From Silene conica (lineage: Eukaryota; Streptophyta; Magnoliopsida; Caryophyllales; Caryophyllaceae), in NCBI GenBank assembly GCA_029255685.2, contig CM055315.2:77343681-77407680 (forward strand): 64,000 bases of DNA, written 5' to 3'. Numbering within the stretch: position 1 is the first letter of the stretch; each line of letters starts with the position of its first letter. The notes beneath the pieces are model-generated. The model did no database searches. It was not told where the DNA came from and saw nothing but the letters and a program-made list of their open reading frames with translations. Positions 22,599 through 35,079 of this stretch are shown here, piece after piece. The position numbers and the translations under genes are program-made.

Positions 22599-23390
22599 GT
22601 TTGGGCTTGCTCGATTTGTTACTTTGTAATAGCAAAAAGTTGAATGTGTCCATCTTAAGCTTACGGTGACCTGAAAATGTAAGCCTTTCAAAAATTAACT
22701 CGATCCAATTGACTCAGTGGAAATTGACTTGAAATGTAGCACCCGAATGTCACCTGAAACACAAATTGTTCTTACCTGACTTGTACACGACTCGTGCTTT
22801 GTTTAACAATAAATTAACCGCCTCAAAATGAGATGATCCAAAACTAGCCAACCCAATGAGTTGGAAAATTTTAAAATAACCAATTTGAAATCACAATTAA
22901 TATTATTTCCGTTAACATAAATAATCTTTAATCAAAACTAAATTATAGTACAAATTTTTATTTTAAAACGGGCATATCTATTTTAAACTTGAGACGCGTC
23001 AAAGATCATATAAAATGAGTAGGATAAAAGCAGGATGCAAATGGAAATGCAAAATATTAGTCACTTATATTCCTCCATAAAGGCTAGTTAAATTATAAAT
23101 AGGTAATGATCACACTCGATTCAACCGACCAAAAGTAAGTCAACGGACCCAAAAATAACTCGACTCGCTTAACCAAAAATGACAACCAATATACCTGAAA
23201 GTCTGAAACCCAAAATGAAACATGTCCAAAACTAAACTACAGTCGACCCGTCATAAGGTGAAGACGGATCGGGTAATATCAATTTGATAGATAAGAGAAA
23301 AGTAAATTACCTAGGAAATAACATTATTTTTTTTATTTTATCTAACAACTCGGACCCGTCTCGAGCTTGTGATGGATATATTGAGAATCA
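22599..23390. other. Intergenic DNA, no gene seen
   Basis: Scattered ACCCGA/CGACCC words suggest more hAT MITE debris, but no matching ends were found. Confidence 0.4.
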
Positions 23391-23959
23391 TCATTATATC
23401 ATTATCATTATATATATATAACCAAAATGTAAAAATTGATGATGTGACGCAACCAGGTTTCAGAATTAGGCTAACGGAGCTCTCTCATTCAACCTCATAA
23501 TTTCAGTTTTTTTCGGCCAATAACGTGAATAATAACAGCCATGTCAGCTTTCATTAAATATCAACTTATTAATTAATATTTCAACCATATAATTACTTAA
23601 ATTTCTCTTTTTTTGCCTTATTTATCTTTTATTCTTTCTCTTTCCTAAATCTTATTTTATATCACTTAGTCTTTTTCACCCCTATATCTTTTTCTATTCT
23701 ATTACTAAAACCTCATTTTTAGTGGAAAGTTATAAGTTTACATTTTCAATTATATTTTACGCTTTTCAAGTTATACGTCAAACTTTTAATGTCAACATGT
23801 TCTTATATATCTTATGTTATAGATATACTTTTTTATTTTTCTTTAAATTATTTACATATACACCACATATATTATTAGAATATCTAACAACTTTAATTGA
23901 TCATTTCACGTCAAAATTAAAATTGAACAACCCGTGAATTTTCACGGGTGTTACGCTAG
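23391..23959 (+). mobile_element. Helitron-2, small non-autonomous (569 bp)
   Basis: The 3' end is a CCCGTGAA/TTCACGGG hairpin followed by TGTTACGCTAG and a host T. This matches the 3' end of Helitron-1 except for a few bases, so both belong to one family. The likely 5' end is TCATTATATCATTATC after an A at 23390, with a GATGATGTGACGC motif soon after; the start could be 3 bases earlier. There is no protein. Confidence 0.7.
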
Positions 23960-24470
23960 TTTGTGACTAAACTGATAACGTGACACACCTGACTAACCCG
24001 AATTCGACCCACCCGTCAAGAGTCAAGAGTCAAGAGGCGGGTCGGTTGGACCTACAAGAGCAGAGGAAACTTTTATCTTTACCGGATTTAACTTTCACGC
24101 ACTTGCGTTGGTGAAACCGTACCTTACCGTAAAAAAATAATCACCACCGTAACTTTCTTTTTGTATGGAGGCTGGAGCTAAGAATTTCGCTGAAGAAATT
24201 GTTTAATTTTCAGTAGACGATGATTATTGATAATGGCAGTAAGATCAGCGCTAATGATCTTAAATACGTTACTTAAGTGGCTAATGATCATGCGGTAACT
24301 TAATTAAGCAGTAAGTTCCGTTAAATTTCTGCTTTTGATTCTTATAATTATTGATTTATGATTTATGATTTTGATTCTTATAATTGTTATTTATTCATGC
24401 AATTCTTGTTATTTTATCGTAGATTATTCTTAATAATGAATTGAGCATCTAATTATGAGTAGTAATTTAA

Positions 24471-24790
24471 TACTCCCCGTATCGATAATTTGTTTATCTT
24501 TATTGTTCTTGGGGTATTTTAATCGAACCTAAATAAATGATTGAGACGGAGTGAGTTTTTTGAAAGTATGATATTCGAGCATTAGGGTTGGTCCGGTTAG
24601 GCAGTATCTTGCGCATAAAGATCGTGAAGAGCTGAGGGGAGGTAATGTTATTGGATAAAAGTAGGCAATTATTTATTCTGATTATCATATCAATCGTCAA
24701 AATTATTTCGATGTAGAATGATAAACAAATGAACGAGACACTAAAAGCTAAATAGGTAAACAAGTGATCCGGGCGGGCAGAGGGAGTAAA
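24471..24790. mobile_element. Stowaway-type MITE cluster
   Basis: TACTCCCCGTATCGATAATT at the left and GGCAGAGGGAGTA at the right are opposed Stowaway-like ends. A further inverted end (GATTGAGACGGAGTGA) lies at about 24540, so this is one element inside another, or a composite. Confidence 0.45.
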
Positions 24791-24836
24791 ATTAATTCAG
24801 TCTATTTGTATAACAAAATAGTACCGTAGTTATTAC

Positions 24837-25021
24837 CTATGTTACCTCGACTCGGCTTGAAGGGTCGGATACGGGTATGTATCCAAGTGTCTGATACGGC
24901 TATTTTATGAAAAATATTCAAGTTTTTTGTCTAAAATGAAGTATCACAGTGTCATACCAATGTCCAAGGATCAAGTGTCGACCCGGGCATGGGAGCTCAT
25001 ATGAAGTGTTGAAAAACATAG
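24837..25021. mobile_element. MITE of the CTATGTT...AACATAG family, decayed
   Basis: Begins CCTATGTTACCTCGACTCGG and ends GAAAAACATAG. The inner phrase TTTTTTGTCTAAAATGAA is shared with the copy at 48016-48183. Confidence 0.5.
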
Positions 25022-26259
25022 CTTATTAGCATATTGAACTATAGATTAGGCCTGGACTATGTTCGAATCTTGAGAGCCTCCTACTCTTGCTTGATGGGAT
25101 TAAGCAAGTAGCCAAGTATGTAGTATGTTTTAAAATATTGAACTGTCAAGGTTATTTCGGATGGAGTTAATTTTGTGTCCGACAAAACTCAAATGAGATG
25201 TTAAATAGGTAGATTCGATCAGGATTTGGTTCATATCTTTGGGTTAGTTTGGGCGTTTGGGGTCTCAATTCTCCACCTTATCAAAGCGTCATTTACATCG
25301 GGTCAGTTTTGCTCACTTGGGAGACTGGATCAGTTTATTCCCTTGTAAAATGGGTTCTTTTGTTTGATTTGATCGAAGAAAATTTCAAAGATAAAGCTGC
25401 CTGAATCGATAGTAAAAATGTGACAGAGAGATTATGACAGTCGTACTCGTACAGGTTCAGGTTTGCGAATTCAAATTTGGGTTGGAGAAGAAGAGTCTTG
25501 GTGTATGATATTGAACGTTGTAGTGGATGATCATATTTTTATAGGTCCACTTGAGTACTTGACCAAGGATGAAGATAGAAGTGTTAAAGAGAGCATGACG
25601 ATGGTTTGAGGCGATTGGGATCCTCTCCATTTATTTCCAGTTCCTCACAGTGGTCTAAGTTCTGTTTCGAGGTGATCTAATGGTCGGTCAGCTGAGTGAT
25701 GAGGTTGAGAATGGATGATATTTAACTATTGCTCTATTAGAGGAAATGGAAGGAAATGGTGAGAAAAGTAAATGGAGATGATCCATACTCGTTTGAAGGT
25801 GTTTGCTGATGACGGAAAGAAGAGGATGTACTGTGATCAACCCGTTTGAACAGATGTGACATTATTTTTTCGCCAATCATGCACTTGTAAGTCCATCTTC
25901 CACTATTCCAGTCAATGATTCCAGCATTACTGCCAGCTAATTGCTGTTTGTGTATTTGATTCCTGTGATTTTTTTCCATAAATTTGTAGTTTTTTTTTAA
26001 CGTGTCTCACTGATTGTTCTATGGTTTGTTATCATGAATCGGAAATAGATTACTCTTTTGATACCCAAGAAGTTGGATTAGTTTCAGAATAAGTGTATTT
26101 TAGATTATTGACTATGTTCAAGCCTTTAAGGTGTTCTACATGCTACCCCTGTATAAAAGCTGCATTATTTTGTTAGGTTTTTTCTGAAGTCAACCGTTAT
26201 TCGTTCATGTCGTACCTTCCTCGGATATAAATCCCTGCGACAGCTATGTCACATGAAAA
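25022..26259. other. Intergenic DNA, no gene seen
   Basis: Only short open stretches, none with recognisable motifs. Confidence 0.4.
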
Positions 26260-26976
26260 CAGCCAGAAGCAGCTCTTCAGTCCCTCATAATTCACTTAAT
26301 TATCCTTAACATGCATCATTATCATTAATCAATCAGCTAATAAGAGGGCGTCTTGGTCGTTGGTTTTGTGTTGACATTACCAATCATTATCCGTCCAACT
26401 GTACATTACAGGGATTATTAATCAATAATTAGATAATTAGATTAATCTAAGTGTGTAGAACGAGGTTGTTGACTTTTACAAGTTAACCTGTCTAAAATAA
26501 ACATGTTAGGTTTGCATAATTGATTAATACTGTATTAAGTCAGTCTTTCTTTACTCCAAAAACCGTCATTATTCTTCAACAGTAGCGACATTACTCTGGT
26601 GTCTAGAAGGCTTCTGCCTATAGCGAGGTTGTATACCATCTGAGTTCAAGTTGGTCTTTTCTTTATTGCTCTACTTCAGTCTTTTTTAAGTATGCAACAA
26701 TACAATCGAGCTGGTTAGGGGTGATGACTATACGCTATGATTATGACAGTGACCATAAGATGGACTGTACGCTATAAAATATTACAATTTGAGGTTATTT
26801 AATCATGTTTAATTGTTTCAATTGTATATAATGCAGCAAATGTTTGTGAACTGCAGCTAAAATTCTTCTTTTCTTCCTCTTGTGTTAAAGTTTTTTTTCC
26901 TTCGTTTGCTAAAACATACGATACATGTTCATTTTCATCATCATCCATTGCATTTGAGTTCTAGGCTTCTGCAAAT
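26260..26976 (+). promoter_or_regulatory. Upstream region of MSL-A, shared by the paralogues
   Basis: Phrases such as CAATCATTATCCGTCCAACTG (about 26380) and CAGTCTTTCTTTACTCC (about 26545) recur upstream of MSL-B (34900-35230 and 35660 on) and in part upstream of MSL-D (about 54500). The duplication unit therefore included the promoter. No clear TATA box could be fixed. Confidence 0.45.
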
Positions 26977-29900
26977 ATGAGTAGCATAGAGCCTGTGGAA
27001 AGTCCACTGCAGACTGACTCCACTTCCACTAAACAACCTTTTATCACGTCCCGACAAAATTCACAAACAGAGTCTGTCAGTGTCAGAGTCGAAAGCCCAA
27101 AGTCAGGTAGTGAAAAACAAACTGACCCTTTAGCCGTTGAAATAAAACAAAGATCGATCCTTTACTTTCTATTTTGCTGTTTTCTGTGTGTATGTTTATC
27201 ACCACTAGCATATGCTTTTATTTCAGTTCTTACTGTTGGCATCCTTCCCCTGTTATTAATCGGTTTTGTACTTGTACGATTGTTTCAAATCATTGTCAGA
27301 GCTGAAAGCTATGAAAAACGCTTCATAGTTATGATTCTTTTGCGCTACTGGATATTTGTGGTTGTAATGTTGCTTTTGGTCGAAGTAGGAATATTTTATC
27401 CTATTGCGAAGTATGTTCCAGGATTAAAATCGGAATTGATCATAGGGTTGCCAATAACAAAGTGGATTAATTTAATCTGTATATTAATCGGAATCTACGT
27501 TATTGGCCAAGTCATTTGGGCCTTCGTATTCTGTATACTTGCAAATATAAGTTTGGGCGATGAAGATGAAGAGGGCTTCATAGTTATGGAATCAGTTTCT
27601 GAGATCGCTGGGTGTCTGCTGGCTCTGTGGGCAAACACTGTTGTCATGAGTACCGTCCCCACTTTTAAGCAGAGTAAGATATTTGGAATTTACACTCAGA
27701 AATGGGTTAAGATATCACTCTGTGTGCTAATAGGTTATAACATCATTACATTGTTAACTCATTTATTTGTGCGGACGCTACCGAAAATTTATGGAGATCC
27801 TCTAGAGGTAGGTGAAAATATAAAATCTAAATTTTCATCACTTTGCTGTGATGACATGACTAAGGGTGCCTTTAACAAAAAAAATATAGTGTATATTGCC
27901 AATGGTATCAAGAGGAGCATCATCTTTATTCTAAGCATGGTGATGCTCCTAACTACATGGATGCTGTATTTCGGCAACCGTCTAGACACATCACACAAGA
28001 ACCAAAGAATATTGGACTTTGGTACTTGGACATTTGTTAGTCTTTTAGTCTGCTCTCTTCTTTGGTTGTTAAAATCTTGCTTACTCTTGTATTGGGAGGC
28101 TCATACCGTGTATGACAGATTACATTCTAAGATTAGGGATATAGGGAAACAGTTATACTTCCTTGTTATGCTCAGTTACGAGCACTATAGGCAGGCAGCC
28201 AACTATGCTGCGAAAGAATTAAAAGATTCTGGTTGCGGGTTGTCCTCATGCATTAAAGGACCGCCTAAAAGGATGGTTGTCTGGAACCTTCCGGACAATA
28301 GTGATGAAGATTACACCTACCAGCAGTTGGATAGGAAAATTGTCAGGGCGGAATTTATAAATTATACCGGTAAAAAGGCATCCATATATGATATACAGAA
28401 GGCAGCTCAACGATTTTTGACTGCTCAAAATGCATTGGCTAATGAGAATACTGTTGGTGATCTCCAGCATTTTCAAAGCGATGATTCAGGAGAGAGTAAT
28501 GAGTAAGAAGCTCTCCTTTGTCTAACAATTGCGTAGAAGATGGTAAATCTGTTTTTCTTACATGACATCATTTATGATATATTTTTAATTTGTTTCGAAC
28601 AGGAAATGCGTAGCAGTTTTGAAGGAAATCGTGCAAGTTGAAGGTGATTCTTATTTTGAAGAGGATTGGGATTTGTTTAAAAAGCTGCTACCTGAAGTAC
28701 ATAGCGAAGACGATATAACTTTTGAGAAAGTTAAAACATTTATGGTACATCACAGTTCAACCTGTTTTTCCTTTATATTCTGTATATTATTCATTCATGA
28801 TCTGAAATGGAAAAAACTCGTTGAATTACGAGTGGGATTGATGTTATGTATTTCCCAAGTATGAAAGATAGTTGACAATTGGAAATGTATATGATGATCA
28901 GGAAAGAGCCCACAGCAGATGCATGTTTCTAACAAATACGCTTATAAGTGAAAAAGAGGTGGTGAAATGTTTGAACCAAGTCATAAGTGCAGTTATAATT
29001 GCTGTGACCTGCGTAATGTGGCTACTTCTCAGTGGGTTGGCTAAGACAAATGTTCTCGTGCTCATAGCATCACCATTGTTGGCAGTCACATTTATATTCG
29101 GAGACACGGCTAAGAATTTGTTTCAAGGCCTTATCTTCGTCTACGTTGTTCACCCATTTGATGTCGGCGACTTATGTCTCATTGACGATAAACTGGTAAG
29201 TTATGTTCGTGTTTTCGCTTTACTGAAAATGAGATACATGGTACGGTGGTACCTAAGAGTCAACCTATTATATATCATCGTCTCACACGAGTTTCAACTT
29301 GTGATGAGGTTGAGCATCATTTTCACGTGGATGAAACGGTCTATATTCGGGTATCTTGTCTCTAGTTCTAGTGAAGCCAAAGACTGACTAGTCTTTGGTT
29401 TTAGATATGATGGAAAAAATCGAAATAATTGGCTGTATTATACTTGTTACGCTTCTGTTTATTCACCTTATTATGACGGAACAATCAATTGAATTAACCC
29501 GACTTTCATTTGAGTCATCTATAATTGCCTCTCCGTGTTAACAAAAGCATAAGGTCACGTATCCCACTCCCACAGGCCACAAACCCGCTGCTTATGGAAG
29601 CTTGGAGCATTGCCGTAATACTATTGTGACAATGATTTTTGTAATGTGGATACATAATATGATATCATTGTGATTGTGTAGCTTGAAGTGAAGAGAATCG
29701 GTATTTGGAGCACCATTTTTGCAAACGTTCGCACTGTCGGTGAGCAGCAGCAAATAATTTATCCAAACTCGGTGTTAGCTCTAAAAAATATTATCAACCA
29801 CAAGACCAGTTTTGATTGGAATGATTACATCGAATTTATAACGTCTCCGGATAACAAAATAACCGAGCCTCTGAAACACAAAATTGAAGCGTAAGACTTC

Positions 29901-30223
29901 TGCTCCTTGTCCGATAATTAACTGAGTAACTAGTCTTGTAGTAACTATTGTCTTTGTTTTACAGTTATCTTGAAGACGAGAGAGAAAAATTCACTCCGAA
30001 TATTCAGAGCGTGGAGATTTTAGAAATGGGAGACAAAGCCAAGATCGGTGTTCATATCAAACATAAGTTTAAAACAACTGAAGGTTGGACATACTTTGAA
30101 TGTCTGAAAGCCAAGGAGAAACGAAGATTTGAGTTAGCTGTTCATGTACAGAAACTTGTGAAGCGACTAGAATCCGAGGCAAAAACTTCAGGTTTGCATT
30201 CTGATTACGCTTGTGTATACTGA
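26977..30223 (+). CDS. MSL-A, MscS-like mechanosensitive channel, apparently intact
   Basis: Channel of the MscS-like family (MSL10 group), opened by membrane tension. Exons 26977-28502, 28603-28744, 28902-29195, 29682-29890, 29965-30223; all GT-AG, open frame, 809 aa. Residues 1-60 are soluble. Hydrophobic stretches lie near 61-106, 122-145, 163-189, 205-226, 243-266, 311-333 and 349-373. Exon 3 carries the pore helix and MscS core: the pore Phe aligns with F620 and HPFDVGD is at 640-646. The C-terminal beta domain has VEILEMGDKAKI and FECLKAKEKRRFELAV. The start is the first ATG in frame and aligns with the starts of the paralogues. A donor inside exon 5 (30191/30192) and an acceptor at 30275 would give a sixth exon, 30276-30325, replacing the last residues. 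The MSL identity is firm; activity is not shown. Known MSL10-type proteins are about 730 aa. Confidence 0.9.
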
Positions 30224-30639
30224 AATAAATCTCTGTTGGAGTAATTCTTAAGTTTGTTTTTCACTGTCATTGCAGAGAACGATGACGGGAAAATGGCACA
30301 AGACGCCGGTGTCGGACAAAGTTAAGATGGCTGGGTGTCGAAAGTACCTGGAATAAGAACGTTATACGCGGAGTTATGCAAATTTTCCGTGTAGCGAAAT
30401 TGAATTATTGTTGATTTGTATAGTTTTTTTTTGATTTCTTGATTTAATTTGGGTTTGGTCTCTCTGTAATTTATTCTGTATTACTTTCGGGTTTTATAAT
30501 GGTATTGCTTGCTTGATTGACATGTTTAATCGAGTCCAACTATTTGTTGAAGTTCTATTAATTTTAGAATGTTAATGTATTTGGTGTAAGAAATACAAGG
30601 CAAAATGTATATATGTAGATCCGATTATATTATAATCAT

Positions 30640-31140
30640 TTGAGCAGAAAGGGCACTCCACTCCATCCACGTTCAGTCTCTTCGCAATGTTATAGTGAGT
30701 TGGTAACGCATCATTACACGACTGCCATATGAAGGTCTTAATCCGAGGTAGGACATGCGTCTTCCAGATCCATTCCAGGCCAATTCAACTCTTCGAAAAA
30801 TCCGACTACTCCTGTGTCTCCGATGTTATTTTGTAATAAGTGATACGTCGTTTTATCTGAATATTGTCCATCCTTGGTGAGATCCCAACACCAGTCATCT
30901 TTAGGCAGCATGTTACAAATCCGAATGGCCCGAATACGGTCTCGCTCAAAGGGCAGGAAGAGATTGCCTAACAATTGCTCATTCCATCCACTTCTTTCGG
31001 AGTTCATAAGACTGGTCACTTTCATGTTCTCATCATTGCCATTGCAAGGAGTAAGAATTCTCCGAGATTGGGTATTCGGGATCTAGGGATCCAACCACAC
31101 ATTTGTGCTCCAACCATCCTCAATTCGCTCTCTAGCTCCC
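30640..31140 (-). pseudogene. Relic of a LINE reverse-transcriptase C-terminus (zf-RVT)
   Basis: The minus strand encodes a stretch with W-N-E-Q-L, LFLPFERDRIRAIRI and DDWCWDLTKDGQYSDKTTYH, the usual run-up to the zinc-binding domain of plant non-LTR reverse transcriptases. After a frameshift near 30770 it continues with VLPRIKTFIWQSCNDALPT and a C-P-F-C pair. A stop interrupts it upstream. It lies between MSL-A and MSL-B and shows no function. Confidence 0.65.
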
Positions 31141-31789
31141 AGCATGACAACCTCTTTTGTTTCCCATATGCTAAGCCATATGTAACTCGGGTTTTCCTCG
31201 AGATTGCTTTCCTGAAAATACCTGTCTACATAGTATTTTCCTTTTATAACCCAATAGTGCGTAGTATTATGAATAAGGTATTAGTAACATTCCAATCAAA
31301 AAACATTGTGAGTTATAGAATAATATATTTGATGGAAATAAAAAAAAATGATTTAAAGGCTTAAAAGCATTGGAATTGGAACAACAAATTGGAGAATAAG
31401 AATCGGTTTCTAACTAATTACTAATCGTGCATATTTTTATTGTGAATATATTTGTAACACTATGATATGATAAAATTGACATATGTGCATCGTACTTTAA
31501 CACTTTGACTAAGCAATTTGATTTCTAACGTGTTTGAAAAAATAAAAATAGAACACAAGTGTTACAAAGGAGACCAACGTGCAGGAAATAGTGAAAAACA
31601 ATAATGTAACATGTCAATAACTTATTAAAGATTTTTGTTACCTTTCGATGTTACAAATAAACCATTGCAGAAAGAAAAAAAATGGGCAAAAATAAAAGAG
31701 TCATTCAAATCAAGAAAAAATATGTAAAGAAGATCCATAACTATTATTTTCAAATCTCGTACATTGTTATTTATATGTGAGTATGTCAT
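31141..31789. other. A/T-rich intergenic DNA
   Basis: No coding region or repeat boundary recognised. Confidence 0.4.
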
Positions 31790-32250
31790 TTCATGTAATA
31801 TTAATGTAAACACAAAAATAATAACTGATAAGATTCTAATTGATTTAAAACATAATAAAAATAAAAATAAAGTAATTAACTTAGTTCTCTGCGTATACTT
31901 CACCTAGAATTTTCTTGACTAAAGTTGAAAATTGAACCTCTTGCAATATTAATTTAAACACACAAAAAAAAAAGTATTAAAATTATAATTGATTCAAAAC
32001 ATAATTAAAATAAGAAACGAATAATTAATTTAGTGCTTTAGGAATACCTCACCTACCATTTTTTTTGACGAAAGATAAAAACTTATTCTCTTACAATATT
32101 AAAACAAACACAAAAAATAATAACTAATAAGATTCTAATTAATTCAAAAGATAATAAAAATAAAAAAACGAAATAACTAATTTATTTTTCTATGTATACT
32201 TTAGTGTTAATTTTTTGAATAAAGTTGAAATTAGGGTTATTATAATAGTT
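31790..32250. repeat. Three tandem copies of a ~150-bp A/T-rich unit
   Basis: Each unit runs from a TAAT(G/T)TAAACACAAAAA word through GATTCTAATTGATTCAAAA to TTGACTAAAGTTGAAA. Units start near 31800, 31950 and 32100. They may be internal to the Helitron that ends at 34013. Confidence 0.6.
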
Positions 32251-33280
32251 ACATATGAAATTTTTTGCAACTAATTCTCTCAAAATTTTATGAATAGAAC
32301 GAAGATAAAAAAAATATGGAATATACAAACTGAGTATATATAGTAAATGAAAAGAAAGTTAAAAAGTTATTTCACTAAATAAAAAAAAATAATGGTTAAT
32401 TAATAACACGGTAAATAAATGACAAAAATTATGAGAAGAGATCAATGGTTAATTTTTTTTGGGTGTTTAAAGCTTATATTTTTTAATTTCTTAACTTATA
32501 ATTTTTTTTTTTAAATTGATAATCCATGTCACTTTTTTTCGCCATGTCACATTTAAAGTTGTCATGTCACACTTAATTTTGTCATGCCACACTTCTTAGG
32601 CTACCATTTTAATTAGATTTTATAAAAAAAAATTTAGATAAACACTTTATAAATAGCTTATCTTGACACATGATGATAAAAAAACTACATAATTTAGCGT
32701 TTTAATTATATTGTATAAGTATACTATTTATAAAATATATTTTTCACTTATGATTAAGGAGTAAATTTATTACTTTTTATATTCCAAAAGAACTTTAATA
32801 TTTTAGATAAGACGTTGATTAAATTCCAAAATTTATTATAGACAAAAGAAAGGTCAAAAGTATATTAGAAGCTATTAACCTCACCTAATAATTTAACCTT
32901 TTAATATTTTTTTAGAATGTGATATATAATAATAATTAAAATGTTTTAGTTTTTAGATAATATGTTGTAAATACAGGGGCGTCTTAAATTTTTGGGAGGC
33001 CCTGTGCTAAAAAGTCGAAGGAGTCCTTTAAATTATTTTAGTATTCGAGTATCAGAGTATGGCCTTTTGTGGTCATTTTTAGCGATAGTGCTTAAATGTA
33101 CATTGATTTTCCATTATCAATCTACTTGGCAAAATTTTTGCCCTTGTCAGTCGTATTAAGATACTATTCATTGAGTCATCGAATATATATGGCCCGTCTA
33201 AAACGATTAGATAACAATTTAAATACTTAGAATAACCATTACGATTATAAACAATTTACGGCAAAAAAAATATTTTATAT
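32251..33280. other. A/T-rich DNA, no gene seen
   Basis: Contains four copies of a CATGTCAC(A)TT/CATGCCAC word at 32526-32592 and a stretch at about 32975 (AGGGGCGTCTTAAATTTTTG) like one end of a hAT MITE. No partner end was found. Confidence 0.35.
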
Positions 33281-33660
33281 AATACAGTACAACCGTTTTA
33301 TATATATCCAATAGTACCTAATAATGGTTTAGTTTTAAGCATATATTTTAATTTTGCGAAATTCAAGTCATAAACAAAACGGTTAAAACTAAACATTAAA
33401 ATAAAATATATACTTAAAAAACTAAAATGTTGGTCCAAAATATATAAACCGTATTCTATTAATCATCAAAATTAAAATAATAAATATAATACAGTATAAC
33501 CATTTTATATATACCCAATAATGGTTTAGTTTTAAGCATATATTTAAATTTTAATTTTGCGAAAATCAAGTCATCAACAAAACGGTTAAAACTAAACCGC
33601 AAAACAAAATATATACTTATAAAAAGACTAAAATGTTGGTCCAAAATATATCCTACACAC
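33281..33660. repeat. 207-bp tandem duplication
   Basis: The segment beginning AATACAGTACAACCGTTTTA at 33281 is repeated from 33488. Both copies contain AATGGTTTAGTTTTAAGCAT and end in AAAATGTTGGTCCAAAATAT; that last phrase occurs a third time near 33668. Confidence 0.75.
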
Positions 33661-33978
33661 CATTTTGACTAAAATGTTGGTCCAAAATATATCATCAATT
33701 GAAATATCTTGCGAAATCAAGTCACAAACAAGACTATATAGACGTTAGATATAAAACAAAATTAAATTTTGATAAAAATGTGTATAGACGTTAGATATAA
33801 AACAAAATTTATGAACATTTATAATTTAGTTCTGATGATACATATTTAGAATTATACGATTTGAAAACAACCCGTGCAATTTAACGTATTATCAATATAA
33901 TAGAAATTGAATGCAAAATATTCACGTATTATTGACACTATTCGGTAATATTAATTATCCATCACATTTTTTCTAAAA

Positions 33979-34013
33979 ATATACCCGTGCATTTTGCACG
34001 GGTTTAAAACTAG
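33979..34013 (+). mobile_element. Helitron-3, 3' terminus only
   Basis: TACCCGTGCATTTTGCACGG forms the terminal hairpin, followed by GTTTAAAACTAG and a host T. This is a textbook plant Helitron end, of a different family from Helitrons 1 and 2. A second, decayed CCCGTGCAATTTAACG motif lies near 33872. I could not place the 5' end; it must be left of 33.9 kb. Confidence 0.7.
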
Positions 34014-35079
34014 TTTATCCTAATTTATTTTAGCAATACATTTTTTTCACTCAATTTAATACATTTTACACCCAATTTTTCATTTCCATACTCCTAAGAA
34101 CAAATGAAAATTAAACTGATTTTTTCAATTATGAATGATAATTTTGCTGTAAATCAGGTTAGTTATCCATTAATTACATAATTATGAATTAAATTAATTT
34201 GTTCCTGTCATTTATTTGGACTTTGTTTTTTTAAATTGATCTAGGGTTTGTGTAAGCACAAATTATTGGTTTTGAGTTGTGTTGTGGTGGTGGGATACCG
34301 GCGTAGGCGGACGGCCAGGAAAGAGCGGCGCAGGCGGAGGGCCGCGTAAGTGACGCGGCGAGAAGGGGAGAGGGCGGTGAAGGAGGGTGGTCAACGGTGG
34401 TGGTGAAGGTGGTCAACAGGTGGTGTGAGTCAGTGTACTTTTGTGAGATGTTTCGTGAAACGAGAGGTGTAAAATGATCAACCGCGTACCGTAATGAGTA
34501 AAATATGTAATATGTAAATCGAGCAGACGTCTGCTGAATGTGCTGATGAGGGGAAGACGATGATGCATGCATGGAATTTGACCAACCAGTTTAGAAAGAG
34601 GTCACACCGCTGACATTTGAAAAATTCGAAATTTTTAGTTAAAATTTCTGATTTTCTTCAAGGTGCCCTTATAATATTACTCGTTTGTCTCCTCTGCCTT
34701 GAGATCCGGGCTCCACCACTACCGGCACCATATTATATTAGATTTACACATAGGCCTAGGTTGCGCCCTCTACTGTCCGCCTCATGAATCCAAGGAGGTT
34801 CCATCCTAAAAGTAACACGGAGTAGGAAATAGGTAGAGTAGCTTCTTGGTTTACACAAATTCTCATTTAAGACATGCCACATGCGTCCAACTTAAGACGG
34901 ATAGTGCGTGGCTTCATCCCTCATAAGTTAATTTCATTATCTTAACATGGATCGTCGTTATTAATCATTAATCTAATTGTGTACGATAGCAATGGAGCAT
35001 TATGGAGGTAGTTTGGGTTTTAGATATAAACCTGTCCGCAATAAAAAATGTTTAGTTTTGCATGACTGATATAATTAAA
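34014..35079. other. Intergenic DNA with a GC-rich island
   Basis: Mostly A/T-rich, but 34265-34420 is strikingly rich in GGCGG/GGTGG words. The minus strand is open for 113 codons across it, giving a Ser/Pro/Thr-rich sequence without a motif I know. From about 34880 the sequence resembles the upstream region of MSL-A. Confidence 0.35.

Noticed and set aside
25737-25979. 80-codon minus-strand open frame
   Set aside because: No recognisable motif, A/T-rich surroundings, no promoter or splice support.
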